Assembly (NCBI GenBank): GCA_900291925.1
Contig: UWYS01000003.1
Coordinates: forward strand, 620,001 to 684,000
DNA from: Thecaphora thlaspeos
Lineage: Eukaryota > Basidiomycota > Ustilaginomycetes > Urocystidales > Glomosporiaceae
Direction of reading: 5' to 3'
Length of the DNA: 64,000 nt
The notes beneath the pieces are model-generated. The model had not been told where the DNA came from, did no database searches, and was given only the letters and a program-made list of their open reading frames with translations. Position 1 is the stretch's first letter, and each line of letters begins with the position of its first letter. Positions 1-10,973 of the stretch are shown piece by piece. The position numbers were made by a program, and so were the translations under genes.

Positions 1-2297
1 GGGGGGGCGCCCGGACCCGCGTTGCAGCATGAGTCTAGCAAGAAGGGACTTTGAGAAGTCTGCGCATGGCGATCCCGTCGTTGACAGCCCTTGTCCCTGA
101 CCGTTTACTTATGCCCGTCTGGAAGCTCGTTGCGCCTGTAGCCCCTGTCTGAGTCTTTTCTCAGCGTCATTGGATAAGAGACCTACAGTATGCATCCCGA
201 TGGCTATACGCTGCTTTGTACTGCATCCCTCCAGGAGGACCCGTTGCTATGACGCCAGTGTCGTATGTACAGAGTAAGCACAGTAGACTGAAGCGGGAGG
301 TGGTCACTTGGGACGACAGGGAGGCGCTATGATAGGTAAGAGGGTGACGTGCGCTGCGTCAAGTAGGCCAAAACGGGCCGGCTCGTCATTATATTATTTT
401 TGCGAGGATTCTTACAGTACATAGCTTCTTAGACCAGCCGGCTCGTCGGTATGGCCGATCTGCAGACGGGCATGGGAGCAACACGGCGATCTGTTGGTGG
501 AACGGCGGCGCGCCAAGCGGTGTGGATCTGTACTGTACCTGTACAGAAGCGATGGTGTATGTATATAGGCCCGCCTCTAGCATGCTGTTTTTCGCTCATC
601 TTTCTTGTGGCCTCGGTTGTTGTGGTGGTGGCGAGGGACGCAAGCACGCCGACCTGCCTGGCGAAAGGAGCGAGCGAGCGACCGACTGACCGAAGAGGAC
701 TCGGAAGTTGCACAAGGATCAAGAATAGCAACTACAGCAAGCACGCCGGGCAGGGCAAGCCAAGGTCTTTGTTCACGAAGGGTTCGTTGCGTTGGCGATG
801 CGCCATGCAGGCCTACAGCGTGCAGTACAGTAGAGCACAAAGCTATGTAACTACACTTTGACTTGCCCTGCACTGCTTCGGCCATACCAGGTGGGCCGGT
901 CCGCCTGCCATACAGAGTGTATGCTCGGTGCAGGGAAGAAGCGTGTGACGGCAGGAAGCTCAGGCTAGGTTCATCACCCGGCGTCCATTGTGATTGCAAT
1001 ACAGAATAAAACTCGTCGATACATTCCTTGTCGATGCCGGGCTGATCAAGCATACTGTACCACAGGACGACGATGCTGCTTGTTCTGGAGCAGGATGATG
1101 ACAGAGGGGGCAACGTCGTGGCCGCCACCATCGCCATGGCCGTGGGCATCGCCAGGCTCGGCGTTGGTGAGCGCCTAATTGGCCAAAGGGCAGCGTGCGG
1201 CGCCAGGCGCTGGAACTCGAGGCGCGGCTGCCGAGTCAAGGAAAAATGTGGCCCAAGCGCGGCGCGGCGGGGGCGGGGGGACGAGAGGAGCAGGGAGGCA
1301 GGGGAGCAGCAAGGAAGCAGCAGGCCGGGGATGCGCGACGGCGCGTTCGAAGACGCGCATGCAGGCGAGGCAGCAGGCAGCCGGTCGGTGTCGGTCTCTC
1401 TGTAGGATCTGCAAGGCGTGCGTTGCATCTCACCCGCTCGCTCGCTCGCTCGGTGGCGCGCAGGCAGCTTCGGCGGGTTGCCTGCGTGGCCTGGCGGGGC
1501 TGCCTGTCGGGCGGCCATGCCTGTACTGTAAGCCTATCTTGTGATGCCACGCCTCTGGTGTCCTGCCTGCCGCCCCTCTGTCGAGTCGCGTCAAGCGTCG
1601 CTTCAGCCCGCGGCGGCCTCACTGCCGTTCTTTGAGCGTTGATTCACTCAGCCTCCTCTCAGCCTTTCCTGTTGCGCATCGACAGCCCCCTCGCCCTGGC
1701 CCTCGCCCCCCTCGCCCTGGCCCTCGCTCCCCTCGCTCCCCTCGCTCCCCTCGCCATCCCTCCTCGCCCTGACCTCACCCCTCCCCTCCCCACTCTGCCC
1801 ACCACCACCACCACCACCACCACCTTACCACTACACTACACACTCTCGTTTCCTCCCTCCTCGTCCCTGTATCGATAGTCTCAGCCCTTCAGCCTGCCTT
1901 TTGTTCCCCCAACTTGCGGCCACCCCATCCGATCTGCTTTGTCCGCCCTCCGCCTGTCGCCCTCGTCTATTATTCAGCACACACGGCGTCGTTATACCGC
2001 TTGCCAAAGTCACCCAGGCGCTCATCCACCAGCCCAAAACCTTCCCGACGTCGTCGACATCCGTCAATTTGAGCAGCTCCACTCCTCCTTCTCCCACACC
2101 ATCTCCGCTCAACGGTCCCCTCCCTCGGTCTTTCACGCTCGCCCCTGCCGCTACGACGAAGCGGCACACCAGAGCGCGACGTCCTCATAACCACCCACCT
2201 CTGCAATTGCTCAGGTATCGCCGCCCAAGGGGCTCTCCCTCTCCGTCGCCCCGTCTCCGCCAGTACACTGTCCACTCGAGATCGGATCGTGTCGAGG
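1..2297. other. gene-free region upstream of the first gene
   Basis: No open frame here looks like a real protein. The longer ones are Arg/Ala/Pro-rich shadows with no recognisable domain. The first 1.6 kb holds six copies of TACTGTA or its complement (184, 413, 531, 826, 1053, 1524). From about 1640 the + strand turns strongly pyrimidine-rich, with tandem GCCCTGGCCCTCGC/CTCGCTCCC units and an ACC run. This fits the promoter and leader of the + strand gene that starts at 2298. Confidence 0.6.
1676..1826. repeat. pyrimidine-rich tandem repeat and ACC run in a leader
   Basis: Short imperfect units (CCCTCGCC, CCTGGCCCTCGC, CTCGCTCCC) are repeated from about 1676 to 1760. An (ACC)n run of about eight units follows at about 1801-1826. 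It lies 470-620 bases before the ATG at 2298, so it is probably promoter or 5' leader of that gene. Confidence 0.7.
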
Positions 2298-4715
2298 ATG
2301 CCGCCACCACCCGCTGCCCCGAATCACACCCACAACTCACCGTCACAGCAGTTTCGCGGTCGAGACTCGCGAGTCGTCAGCATCTACGACAAGTACCTCT
2401 ACGACCCAAAGGACCTCGAGAGCTCGGACCCTCGCCGACGCGAGCTAGCACGAAAAGCCAGCAGGATGCGCCTTCAGGGTAAAGCCGCTAATGTCCACGA
2501 GGCCAACGGCCACAACCCACCACAGCGCAAGAGCATCGCCTTTGCCAACGGCACAAAGGCCCAGGACAGGTCACATGAGGGCCCCAACCAGGACCGCGAC
2601 TCGGGCGCATGGGGACTCGGAATGGGCATGCTCGACGGAAACTCTTCTGGCTCAGAGTCTGACAGCGACGACGGCCACCGAGGTAACGTCAAAGGCCGGT
2701 CCCAGGCGAAATCTTCACGACAGCCTCACGATTCCTTTGCCGAGCAGGAGAGGACGCGCGCCGTCGCTGGCGAGAGAGAGAGCTGGTCGGAGAGAGCAGC
2801 AGCCGTGAGCCAGAGGCCGCCGGACAACGCGTCACAGAACCCGCCCGGCTTGAAGCTGATGGGCCTCAATAGCGCAAAGGCCGGCGGCAACGCCATCCCT
2901 CCCGCTCCCGTTCCCTCCTCGCAGTCGCTCGACACCAACTATGGAGTCGACGCCGAAGGCCAGCGCAGGATCCTGAGCACCAGCGACTACGGCGACAGCG
3001 CGTCTCGCCACGGCAGCACCATCAACTTTGGACAGGGTCGCGATTCGCTCGAGTTCACCGAACCATCGTCTCGGCAGCCCACCACATCCTCGGCGAACCA
3101 TGCTGGACCGCAGGGAGCCCGACCCATCAGCCCAAAGACGGAGCTCACGAGACAGCTTGGCCTCGTCACCCCGATCCCGCCGTCAAACGGAAACCAGCAG
3201 CAGGGCGACTACTTTGCCGGAGCAATGCCCTACCAAGAAAACTCGCCGGCCGGCCCAGGCCCGCAGGGCCAGCGAGCCCCGTCCCCGCCTCGCTCTGCCG
3301 GCCTATCGAACGCCTACAACGGCCAAGTGCCACCGCAAGCTCGGGCACCTTTACCTATGGCGCCACCCCGGTCTCCCGGATACGGGCCGGGCGGGCCAAG
3401 CGGCGCGCCACACAACGGACGGATGCCCTCGCCTGGCATGGCCGCTCCGGGTTCGTACGGCCAGCCCGGCATGATGCCACGTGGACCCTCACCGCATGCT
3501 GGTCCGATGGCACCCAGCAACAACATGCCGCCCAACGTGCTCCAGCGCGGACCGCAGCCTGGCTATGGCAACCAGCCCGGTCCTCATCCGGTCCAGACGC
3601 TCTCGCCGGCGGGCGGTCCTATCCGTTACGCCAACGGCGAAGGGCCGCCTCCGCCCGGCCACATGCCCATGCAGATGCGGGGACCCTCGCCCGGCCCTGG
3701 AGGAATGCGTGTACCGCCACCGCCTGGTCACGGTCCAGCACCAGGACCCGGGCGTGGGCCCGCTCCGCCGGGATACGCAGGTCCGCCTGGTCCCAACGGC
3801 TTCCAAAGGGGACCACCGCCGTCACAGCAGAAGGCCGCTGGCCCTGGCTTTTCCGACTCTCCTGGCCCGCCGAAGCGGCAATCAATCTTCAGACGGAGCA
3901 TGGCCTTCTTCAACGGCAACCCCGCTTCGAGACCCGGTGCTGGTCCTCAGGGTCCCGCGGGCCAGCAAGGGCAGCCAGGTGGCGCAGGACCTGGCGGCAA
4001 GCGCCAAAGCCTCTTCCGACGAAGCATGGCCTTTCTCGGCGCTGGCACCAGCAGCGCAGCGCCTCGCGGCCCGCCGGCCGCCGCGCCTCGTGTCGATCCC
4101 ATGCTGCGCGTCAAGGGCTTCGAAGACGACGTCGAGAAATCGGACCACAGCCGCAAGTCGCAGTTCCTGGGAGCCGGAGGGGCGGGCTCGGAGTGGGACA
4201 CGCAGGGCGAAGGCGCCAAGTTCTGGCGTCGATTCTCGATCGCCCAGAAGACTGCCCACGCACTCAAGATGGAGGAAGGCTCCAAGGCGTGGCACCAGAC
4301 GATGGCGGCCGGCAAGCGCAAGCTCGTCGTTCTCACGGTCGTCTCGCTGCTGATCCTCGTCGGCGCCATCGTGGGCATCATCGTCTGGCGAGAGGTCCTC
4401 TACCCGAGCGCGAGCGACTCGTCGGGTCAGCCGGGCAGTCTATACCACGGCAACTTTGGCGACGGCGCGGCGCCCCCGACCGCCACCGTCGTCTCTGGCG
4501 CGCTGGACAAGAGGATCGCCATGCCGACCGGATTGGCCAAGCGGACGATGCGTGCAGAAGTCGATGAGGAGGCGGCCTACAACGTCTCTCTCCCTCGAGG
4601 CTCGCTGGAGGGATCGAGGAACATGGTCAAACGGCACAGGCGGAGGCGATCGCCATCGCCCGCGGCTTGGAAAGAGACACGACGGGAGAGCGGTTCGCTG
4701 GCCGATATCGATTGA
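2298..4715 (+). CDS. disordered single-pass membrane protein, function unknown
   Basis: This is a single-exon gene of 805 residues. The first ATG in the open frame is at 2298. Most of the chain is low complexity: residues about 100-310 are Ser/Gly/charged, and 320-520 are Pro/Gly/Met/Gln-rich. One clear membrane helix (LVVLTVVSLLILVGAIVGII, residues about 675-697) is followed by a tail of about 108 residues that ends in a basic RRRRSPSP stretch. A motif of the form KRQS-[IL]-FRRSMAF occurs twice (near residues 526 and 568), and a related FWRRFSIA lies near 640, just before the helix. KRQS and RRFS resemble basic-directed kinase sites (inference). No enzymatic domain is visible. It probably has a large cytosolic N-terminal region and a short lumenal or extracellular tail, but I cannot assign a function. 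Confidence 0.8.
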   Translation: MPPPPAAPNHTHNSPSQQFRGRDSRVVSIYDKYLYDPKDLESSDPRRRELARKASRMRLQGKAANVHEANGHNPPQRKSIAFANGTKAQDRSHEGPNQDRDSGAWGLGMGMLDGNSSGSESDSDDGHRGNVKGRSQAKSSRQPHDSFAEQERTRAVAGERESWSERAAAVSQRPPDNASQNPPGLKLMGLNSAKAGGNAIPPAPVPSSQSLDTNYGVDAEGQRRILSTSDYGDSASRHGSTINFGQGRDSLEFTEPSSRQPTTSSANHAGPQGARPISPKTELTRQLGLVTPIPPSNGNQQQGDYFAGAMPYQENSPAGPGPQGQRAPSPPRSAGLSNAYNGQVPPQARAPLPMAPPRSPGYGPGGPSGAPHNGRMPSPGMAAPGSYGQPGMMPRGPSPHAGPMAPSNNMPPNVLQRGPQPGYGNQPGPHPVQTLSPAGGPIRYANGEGPPPPGHMPMQMRGPSPGPGGMRVPPPPGHGPAPGPGRGPAPPGYAGPPGPNGFQRGPPPSQQKAAGPGFSDSPGPPKRQSIFRRSMAFFNGNPASRPGAGPQGPAGQQGQPGGAGPGGKRQSLFRRSMAFLGAGTSSAAPRGPPAAAPRVDPMLRVKGFEDDVEKSDHSRKSQFLGAGGAGSEWDTQGEGAKFWRRFSIAQKTAHALKMEEGSKAWHQTMAAGKRKLVVLTVVSLLILVGAIVGIIVWREVLYPSASDSSGQPGSLYHGNFGDGAAPPTATVVSGALDKRIAMPTGLAKRTMRAEVDEEAAYNVSLPRGSLEGSRNMVKRHRRRRSPSPAAWKETRRESGSLADID

Positions 4716-5397
4716 TCTCCTGTCCTGCCTCCCTTCCTCGACTCCTACCGCTCATCTTCCAGCCTTCCTCACTCGGCCCCTACGACCCGCTGGCCTCGCC
4801 CCGCCTGCCTGCATGGCCCGTTCGATACCTTTCTACCTTGCATTCGTCGCCGTATCTCTGATCACGCTAGCATACCCTCCGGGTGCATCGCCCCACCCTC
4901 ACACCCATCTCTGTCGATACATCCCCTCTCCTATCTTCTCATCCTCTCCATTACACCCTTCGCATTCATCTCGTACCCTCCGACGTCGTTGGGTCCTGCT
5001 CGTTTTACCGTCTCTGTTTAGCCATAGCCTCTACGACTCTTCTCTCCAACATCCAGCATAGCAGCTTCATCCACACTCATTTTCGACCGTCTCGGCTTTC
5101 CCGCACACACTCTTTAGCATCGTCATTTTCAATACTGATTCGTCACCATCCCCACACTCGTTTCTCCCCCCAAAAGAAAACTACAGTCGCGCCAAAATGT
5201 CACTGCTGCATTTTTGCCTTTAGTTCGCACATCTCTGCGTGAGGGAGGTATGGTTTCTTCTTAGGCCATCGGCGTGCGGATACGTCGTCGCGTGGAGCGG
5301 GGATGTGAGAGTCACTAGTAATACATGCGGGGTGGGGCGCAGTCGTCATGTTTCGCGGCTGTGGCGAGAGGATGAGGACTGCGATCGAATTACGAGC
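4716..5397. other. convergent intergenic region
   Basis: This is the space between two gene ends, a + gene stopping at 4715 and a - gene stopping at 5398. It is pyrimidine-rich on the + strand, as expected for a 3' untranslated region. I see no gene or structural element. Confidence 0.6.
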
Positions 5398-5544
5398 TTA
5401 GACGTCGAGCTCGTCTCTGTGCAAGCTGATGTGCTTACGAAGCTTTGCATCGATGAACGTCGCTATGTCCTCGAAGCTCTCGGAGAGGACTCGGATGGTT
5501 TTTGATTCGGCTGTTTGTAAGTAGCGATGATTGAAGGTGAGCGC

Positions 5545-5602
<58 letters not shown>

Positions 5603-8313
5603 AGACGAGGATGACACCGCGATGAGAAGCCTAAATGGTCGCAACGACGAAGACAATGATGAAGGCAGCGCGGACAGGCTCACGGGTACTCACGAGAAGC
5701 TTCGACCTTTCCCATCCTCTTGACGGGGCCGTCTGGATCGAGCCACACGCTGTGCAGCGCCGGGGTGATTACCTTGCTGCGTTGTGTGTACCACTTCCGC
5801 AATCTCGGATTGCCCGGCGGCATCTCGGGAATGTTGTGCAGACCGAGCACCATGACGACGGCGGCCGTCTTGCCCCTCACCGCCTGTCGATCGGCGATCA
5901 GGTCCCTTAGGCCGTGGCTTGCCAGACCGTGTCCGATCAGGACGTAATTCCTCGCCTTGCTCACCTGGAGCAGGTTGTCGTACAGATAGATGATGAGGCG
6001 CGAGATGTCGCCGTAACACTGCGTGTCCGGGTTGGTCCTGTGGGCGTTCCAGTTGTACTTGTAGGCGGGCACGTGTTCGTCCGGTAGCTGTTGCGGGACG
6101 TTGACGTCGATCACGCCGTAGCCTCTGCTCTCGGCCCAGTCGAGCACCTTGGCGCTCGAGTCGACAATGTAGCCCAGCTCGCGCTGGCACGTCGTGTACA
6201 GCGCCGGCGGGTCGGCGCGCACGTTGCCCATGTCGTGTGCAAACAGGACGATCGTGTCCTTGTTCATCAGGTCCGCCGTCGCCAGCGCCTGACCCGTGTC
6301 CTGGCCGTGGAACTTTTCCCGGATCGGGATCTCGTAAAACTGGTAGCGCTGGTGGAGCGTATACGCTCGATGCGCGCGTAGCAGGTCGGAGAGCTGCAGC
6401 TTTGGCATCCCCTCTGCGTCGGCCGCGTACACGGACGGCACCGCCAGGTTGTTCCAGTACCTTTGCTGGATCCGGAGCACTCCCTGCACCGCCTGCACGG
6501 CCGACGGCTGGACGGAGAACGTGCTCTTCAGCGTGGGTCGAGGCGGCGGTTCGCGCAGGATGATCTTGGTCACCGCTAGCGCGGAGGCGGCGATGGCATC
6601 TGGATTGTAACCGCCCTGTTGGTCCGTCGGGCATGGGACAAGGAGAGAGAGGAAAAGCAGTCGCACCGTCGTCAGCGGACACGAGCCAGGCGACAACGAC
6701 GACCAAGGGCTGCTGGTGTCGGCCCTTCCACACTCACCTCGAGAATGACCGCAAGACGTCCCTGCGCTAGGCTCGACAGGGCGTAGGTCATCAGGGCGTA
6801 TCCTGTAGGCGTCACTAGGTTGAGCCCGATCCGATCGCCAGCGGCCGCGTCGAAGCCCGCCGAGATGATGACGAAGTCGGGAGCAAACTCTCGTGCTATC
6901 GGCATCACCACCTGATCGAAAGCGTGGAGATAGTCCCCGTCGGTCATGCCGGCGCACGGCCAGGGAACGTTGACGCTCCTGCCCGTTCCCAATCCAGATC
7001 CTACGCTCTCGGCCGAGCCGTACGATCCGCCGGGGTAAAAGAATCCATCCTCGTACCGGTGCAGCGAGATGTAGAGAACATCTGCATCGTCCTCGAACGC
7101 CCGCTGCGTGCCGTTGCCGTGATGGACGTCCCAGTCGAGGATCAGCACCTTTTTGACCTTTCGTTCGCCCTCCCTGTACTTCTCTTGAAGGAAGCGGGTG
7201 GCGACGGCAACATTATTGTAGAAGCAAAACCCCATGCTTTTCGTGGGCTCGGCGTGATGGCCTGGCGGCCGGACGACGGCGAAGCCGTTATGGATACGGC
7301 CAGACGCGATGGCGTCGCAAAGCTCGATGACTCCGCCGCAGGACAGCCTCGCCGCTAACGCCGAGTGCTCGTTGACGTACAGGGAATCTAGCCGCTCTAA
7401 GAGGTTGGTCTGTGCGGCCAGAGTTTCCCGATCGAACTCTGCGGGCGGCAGCGAGCATAGGAGGAGGAGCAGGAGGAGCAGGAAGAAGAGGAAGAGGAGG
7501 AGGAGAAGCGCGGAACGAGGAGCGCGAACGAGGCGATGGTCAGAGTGCGATGGTACTGCTCGCGCCGGGCAGCAGCCATGTGCGGCGGTACTTACCAGCA
7601 CTGCGCTCGAGACCATCCCAGATGCCAGGCTCGTGAATGAGCATGACCTCCTCCTTGAGGACCTCTCTTGTGGGGATGCGCTTCATGCGGGAGACACACC
7701 CTTCCTTTTGCAGCAGGCTGAAGATCTTGTGGATGCGGATGGGATCCTCGGGGTGGTCGTGCTCGACGGGGTTGGCGTGCAGCATCATGAGGACATCATA
7801 TACGAGGCCGGTGGGATATCGATCGCGCGGCGCAGACAGCTGAGAGCTGTTGCCAGACGGACTCGCGGTGCTTTGCGTAGGGAAGCAATGGGTAGATGTC
7901 GTGGCGGCGGCAATCTTGTCGAACGCGGACGGCGACATGGAGTGCGAAGGCCCCGCATCGCCATTGCCCTGCACCTGCCGCGATTGAGGCTGCTGCTGCT
8001 GCTGCTGCGGTGGCGGTTGCGTTTGTGTTTGCGGCTGGAGATTGATGTGTGCGGTAGCATCGACGAGGGCGCTGGTGCTGTTGACCTCTTGTTGACCGCT
8101 GCTGCGATTGCCTAGGTTGCCGAGCGCAGATGCAGAGATGCCGATGCCGTTTGAAGATGGTGGGTAGGAAGGTGCGAGTGCGCTTGGGGAAGAGTGCGAG
8201 ATGCCGGCAAAGACGACGTCGTCGTCATCGTCGTCGTCGATGATGATGGGATCGGGCTGCGTGCAGGGCTGCGAGGAGCTCGGCTGGTATTGGTGATGGT
8301 TGGGAAACGACAT
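5398..8313 (-). CDS. HDA1: class II histone deacetylase with C-terminal Arb2 domain (Hda1/Clr3 type)
   Basis: Zn-dependent lysine deacetylase that removes acetyl groups from histones to silence chromatin. Exons on the - strand are 8313-7596, 7438-6738, 6615-5694 and 5510-5398, giving 817 residues. All junctions are GT-AG and phase-consistent. Residues 1 to about 150 are disordered, with a short polyQ. Catalytic motifs are intact: PPGHH (His300-His301), DWDVHH (Asp343, His345), SAGFD (Asp436), and ILEGGYN formed exactly across the second intron. From about residue 490 to 780 an Arb2-like alpha/beta-hydrolase fold follows, as in Hda1 and Clr3. The last exon encodes a short tail (FEDIATFIDAKL). 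The start ATG at 8311-8313 precedes a His/Gln/Ser-rich N-terminus. The last intron (183 nt) carries a long CT dinucleotide run on the coding strand. Confidence 0.95.
5548..5596. repeat. (GA)n microsatellite inside the last HDA1 intron
   Basis: There are about 24 uninterrupted GA/AG units. On the coding (-) strand they form a CT polypyrimidine tract just before the acceptor of the final deacetylase exon. Confidence 0.95.
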
Positions 8314-8514
8314 CGCGATGGTAAGCAGATCTGCCCTTCGACCGGGTGCGCGACGTCCTCGGCGGAAGGTGCGTGCAAGGTACCAGGCGGCGGAAGGTGG
8401 AAGGAGGAGGTGGTGGTGGTGGAGGTGGTCGTCACTGGGCAGCGTTGTTTCTCTGGGATTGGTTGCCGGGCCAACGGAGAGCCGGCCAGGGTAGGTGGAT
8501 CAAGTGGGCAGGTG

Positions 8515-8552
<38 letters not shown>

Positions 8553-8877
8553 AAGAGAGGGAGATGGACAGGGTAGCGGGCGAGCAGGTGATGGCGGCGA
8601 GAGCGAGACCAAGTGGACAGGAAAAGAAGAGCGACGCCACCGCTGGGCTCGTGCGGGATCAGCGTCCTGACAGGAGGGAGAGCGAGCGGCCTTCCCTTTT
8701 CCACTTGGTGCACCTTTGCGCAACAGCAGCTGCGCCATGGGACGCCTCCCATCACCGTACCGCCCTGCTCTCTTCTCCATAGGCACAGGTTCTCTGACAC
8801 CACGCCCGCACCGACACAGACAGCCGCACTGCACCGTTCCGTATCGCCTCCGCCTCTCGCCTCTGCTATCAAGGTTT
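8314..8877. other. promoter/leader region of the deacetylase gene
   Basis: This lies between two tandem - strand genes (stop of the PP2A activator at 8878, start of the deacetylase at 8313). It holds a (GA)n run and GGT-rich stretches that are pyrimidine-rich on the - strand, as expected for the deacetylase promoter and 5' leader. No gene is seen. Confidence 0.6.
8516..8549. repeat. (GA)n microsatellite upstream of HDA1
   Basis: About 16 GA units lie roughly 200 bases upstream of the deacetylase ATG. They read as (CT)n on its coding strand. Confidence 0.95.
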
Positions 8878-10599
8878 TCAGTCAAACGGGATCCTGCGTG
8901 CATTGCCGCCAAATGCCTTGCCGCCACCGCCCAGAGCGCTCCCGCCTTGGCTCAGCTTCTTCTTCTTGGCCTCCTCGGCCGCTGCAAACACGCTTGGGAT
9001 GGCGATGCCGCAGCAGTCTCCCCAGCCGGCCGCCTGCCCTTCTCCGCTACCGTGGCCCTGCCCGGCGGCGTGGATGTGCCCGTGCTCGTCCTCCTCTGCC
9101 GCTGCCTCGTCCTCCTCGCCTTCGCACGCCTCCGGGAAGCCCAGCAGCGAGCCGAAAAGGATGTGCTGCGCAATCGGCAGCTTGAGCAGCACCTCGGCGC
9201 GATACATCTTGATCATCCCTTCGTTGACCTTGCACCACGTCTTGACGCTCGAAATGTCGTCCAGCATCGGCGAATGCCATCGCAGCGACTCTGTCTTGAC
9301 CTGCAGCGCGCACGCAAAGGCGAGACGTCAGCGATCCTCCCCTTCACCTGGCCTTCTGGGCAGTGTACAGCCTCGCCACTCACCGAATTGATAAACTGGA
9401 TACATGCTAGGTACATGTACTTGCCGGCAAATTCGTCAGTCACCTCGGCGTCGTGGATCGACTTGGGTCGAAGGTACTTGTGGTCTGTGTGGTTTGCAGG
9501 GTTGAAAGAGAACCTCAGTCTCCGCACGTGCGCTTCGTCCGGCAGCTCGCCATGGCCAGCAGACGGCGAGCAGGCTTGCCCTTTCACTCACTGCTCAGCT
9601 GGCCTGCTCCCCACAGGAACGGCAAAAAGTGGTAGTCGTCGAGGCCCCACACGCCATGGCTCCCCGCCGGCTCGAGCCAATAGGTCGATTGGATCTCCCG
9701 CATCACCTGGATATAGGCCCAGAAGATCTTGAGGACGAGTGCTGGGCCGTCGACGGCGAGGTCAAAGATCCGTAGCTTGTACAGGCAGAGCCTGCATCAT
9801 ACGGCGCAAAGAGAGGGCGTCAGGAGGCCACACGTTGGGATTTGGTGTGCCGACGGACCGGATGGCCAGGAAGCCCGAGGCCGGTGTCGACAGCGGGAGT
9901 CACTCACATCCAGCAAGCAAAGTTGAGCTCCATCCCGCTTCCGTAGTCGATGCGCTTCTCGTTGCCCCAGCTCTCTTGGAAGTAGACGGCGAGCTCCTGT
10001 CGAGCTGCCTCTGCCGCCTCGCCTTCCAGCTGCGGGATAAGGCGGTGGAGACGGTCATTTTCGGCCTTGATCTTGGAGTAGAAGGTGCGGAAAGCAGGGT
10101 TGCCAAAGCGCGAGGACGAGCCGGCAGGGTCGGTCGGCGTCGCTCGTAGCAGACTGCGGACCTGCTCAAGAATCTCGAGCACTGCTTGTGCCGCTTGGGA
10201 CGTGTGGAGGTCATCCTGAAGCGTCCTGCCGACGATGGACGAGTTACATGTTTCAACAAAGGCAAGGATCTCTGCAAACGTCTGGGAAGTCTTGAAGCGT
10301 TCCAGAGAAGCCTGGGATACGATGCGCTTGATGGGGACGGTAAAGGTAGCGTCCTGCAACGAGACGCTTGCGATGGCGAAACTAGAGTTGGCGCTGGCGC
10401 TACTGGCAGTGGTAATAGTAGTGGTAGTGGTAGTGGTAGTGGTAGTGGCGTGGGTGTCGCGAGAGGCGCAGATAGCTGGAGCGGCGTCTTTGTTCGAGGT
10501 GGTGTCGCTGCACTGCACACTGACCTGCTGGAGCTTTGTGGCGAGGTAGTCCTTGGACGATTCAGAGTCCGGGCTGACTGTGTCCAGGGAAGCGGGCAT
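8878..10599 (-). CDS. PTPA: serine/threonine protein phosphatase 2A activator (PTPA/Rrd family)
   Basis: Peptidyl-prolyl isomerase-like chaperone that activates the PP2A catalytic subunit. Exons on the - strand are 10599-9908, 9791-9592, 9484-9384 and 9300-8878, giving 471 residues. The start was set at 10599 because CCACC-ATG is an excellent context and the open frame above it has no ATG. Residues 1 to about 95 are a low-complexity extension with a poly-Thr run. The PTPA fold follows and carries family motifs: [61 protein letters not shown] and [15 protein letters not shown]. Two of these are restored exactly across introns, which supports the splice calls. An acidic/His-rich insert ([16 protein letters not shown]) sits near the C-terminus before the final IPFD. 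It is longer than yeast Rrd1/Rrd2 mainly because of the N-terminal extension and this insert. Confidence 0.95.
10407..10447. repeat. GGTAGT repeat encoding poly-Thr
   Basis: A trinucleotide-type run inside the first exon of the PP2A activator. On the - strand it is ACCACTACC and encodes about ten threonines in the disordered N-terminus. Confidence 0.9.
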
Positions 10600-10931
10600 G
10601 GTGGGCGTCGGGCAACGGGCTGTAGAGGCGTGATGGAGCAGCAAGGAGGAAGATGAGAACTGTCAATGATGCGGAAGGGTTGGTGCGCAGGTGTGACGGT
10701 GGCGGTGGTGGTGGCAGGCGAGGAAGAGGCAGAGAGAGTAGAGTGTTGGTCTCGGGGTTTAGCTCGCGCATTGCCTCGGTGCTCGAGAGGCGGCGCCGAC
10801 CTTTTTCTCCACACGCAGCGAAGCCCGATGGTGGCACTGCCGGCTAGGACAGTGGCCCGATTGCGAGGCTGGTAAGAGGAGGGCGCGTGCGAGGGCTGTT
10901 GCCGGCGACGCAGCCCATGCCAAGGCGCGAG

Positions 10932-10973
<42 letters not shown>

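Noticed and set aside
577..1518. 313-residue open frame on the - strand
   Set aside because: Biased composition (Ala/Arg/Ser), no motif, and overlapping open frames on both strands; GC-rich DNA gives such frames by chance.
1901..2482. 193-residue + frame before the first gene
   Set aside because: It overlaps the real gene out of frame and is a pyrimidine-rich leader, not protein-like.
10600..10644. Upstream extension of the PP2A activator to 10644
   Set aside because: The codon there is TTG. The first ATG is at 10599 in an excellent context.
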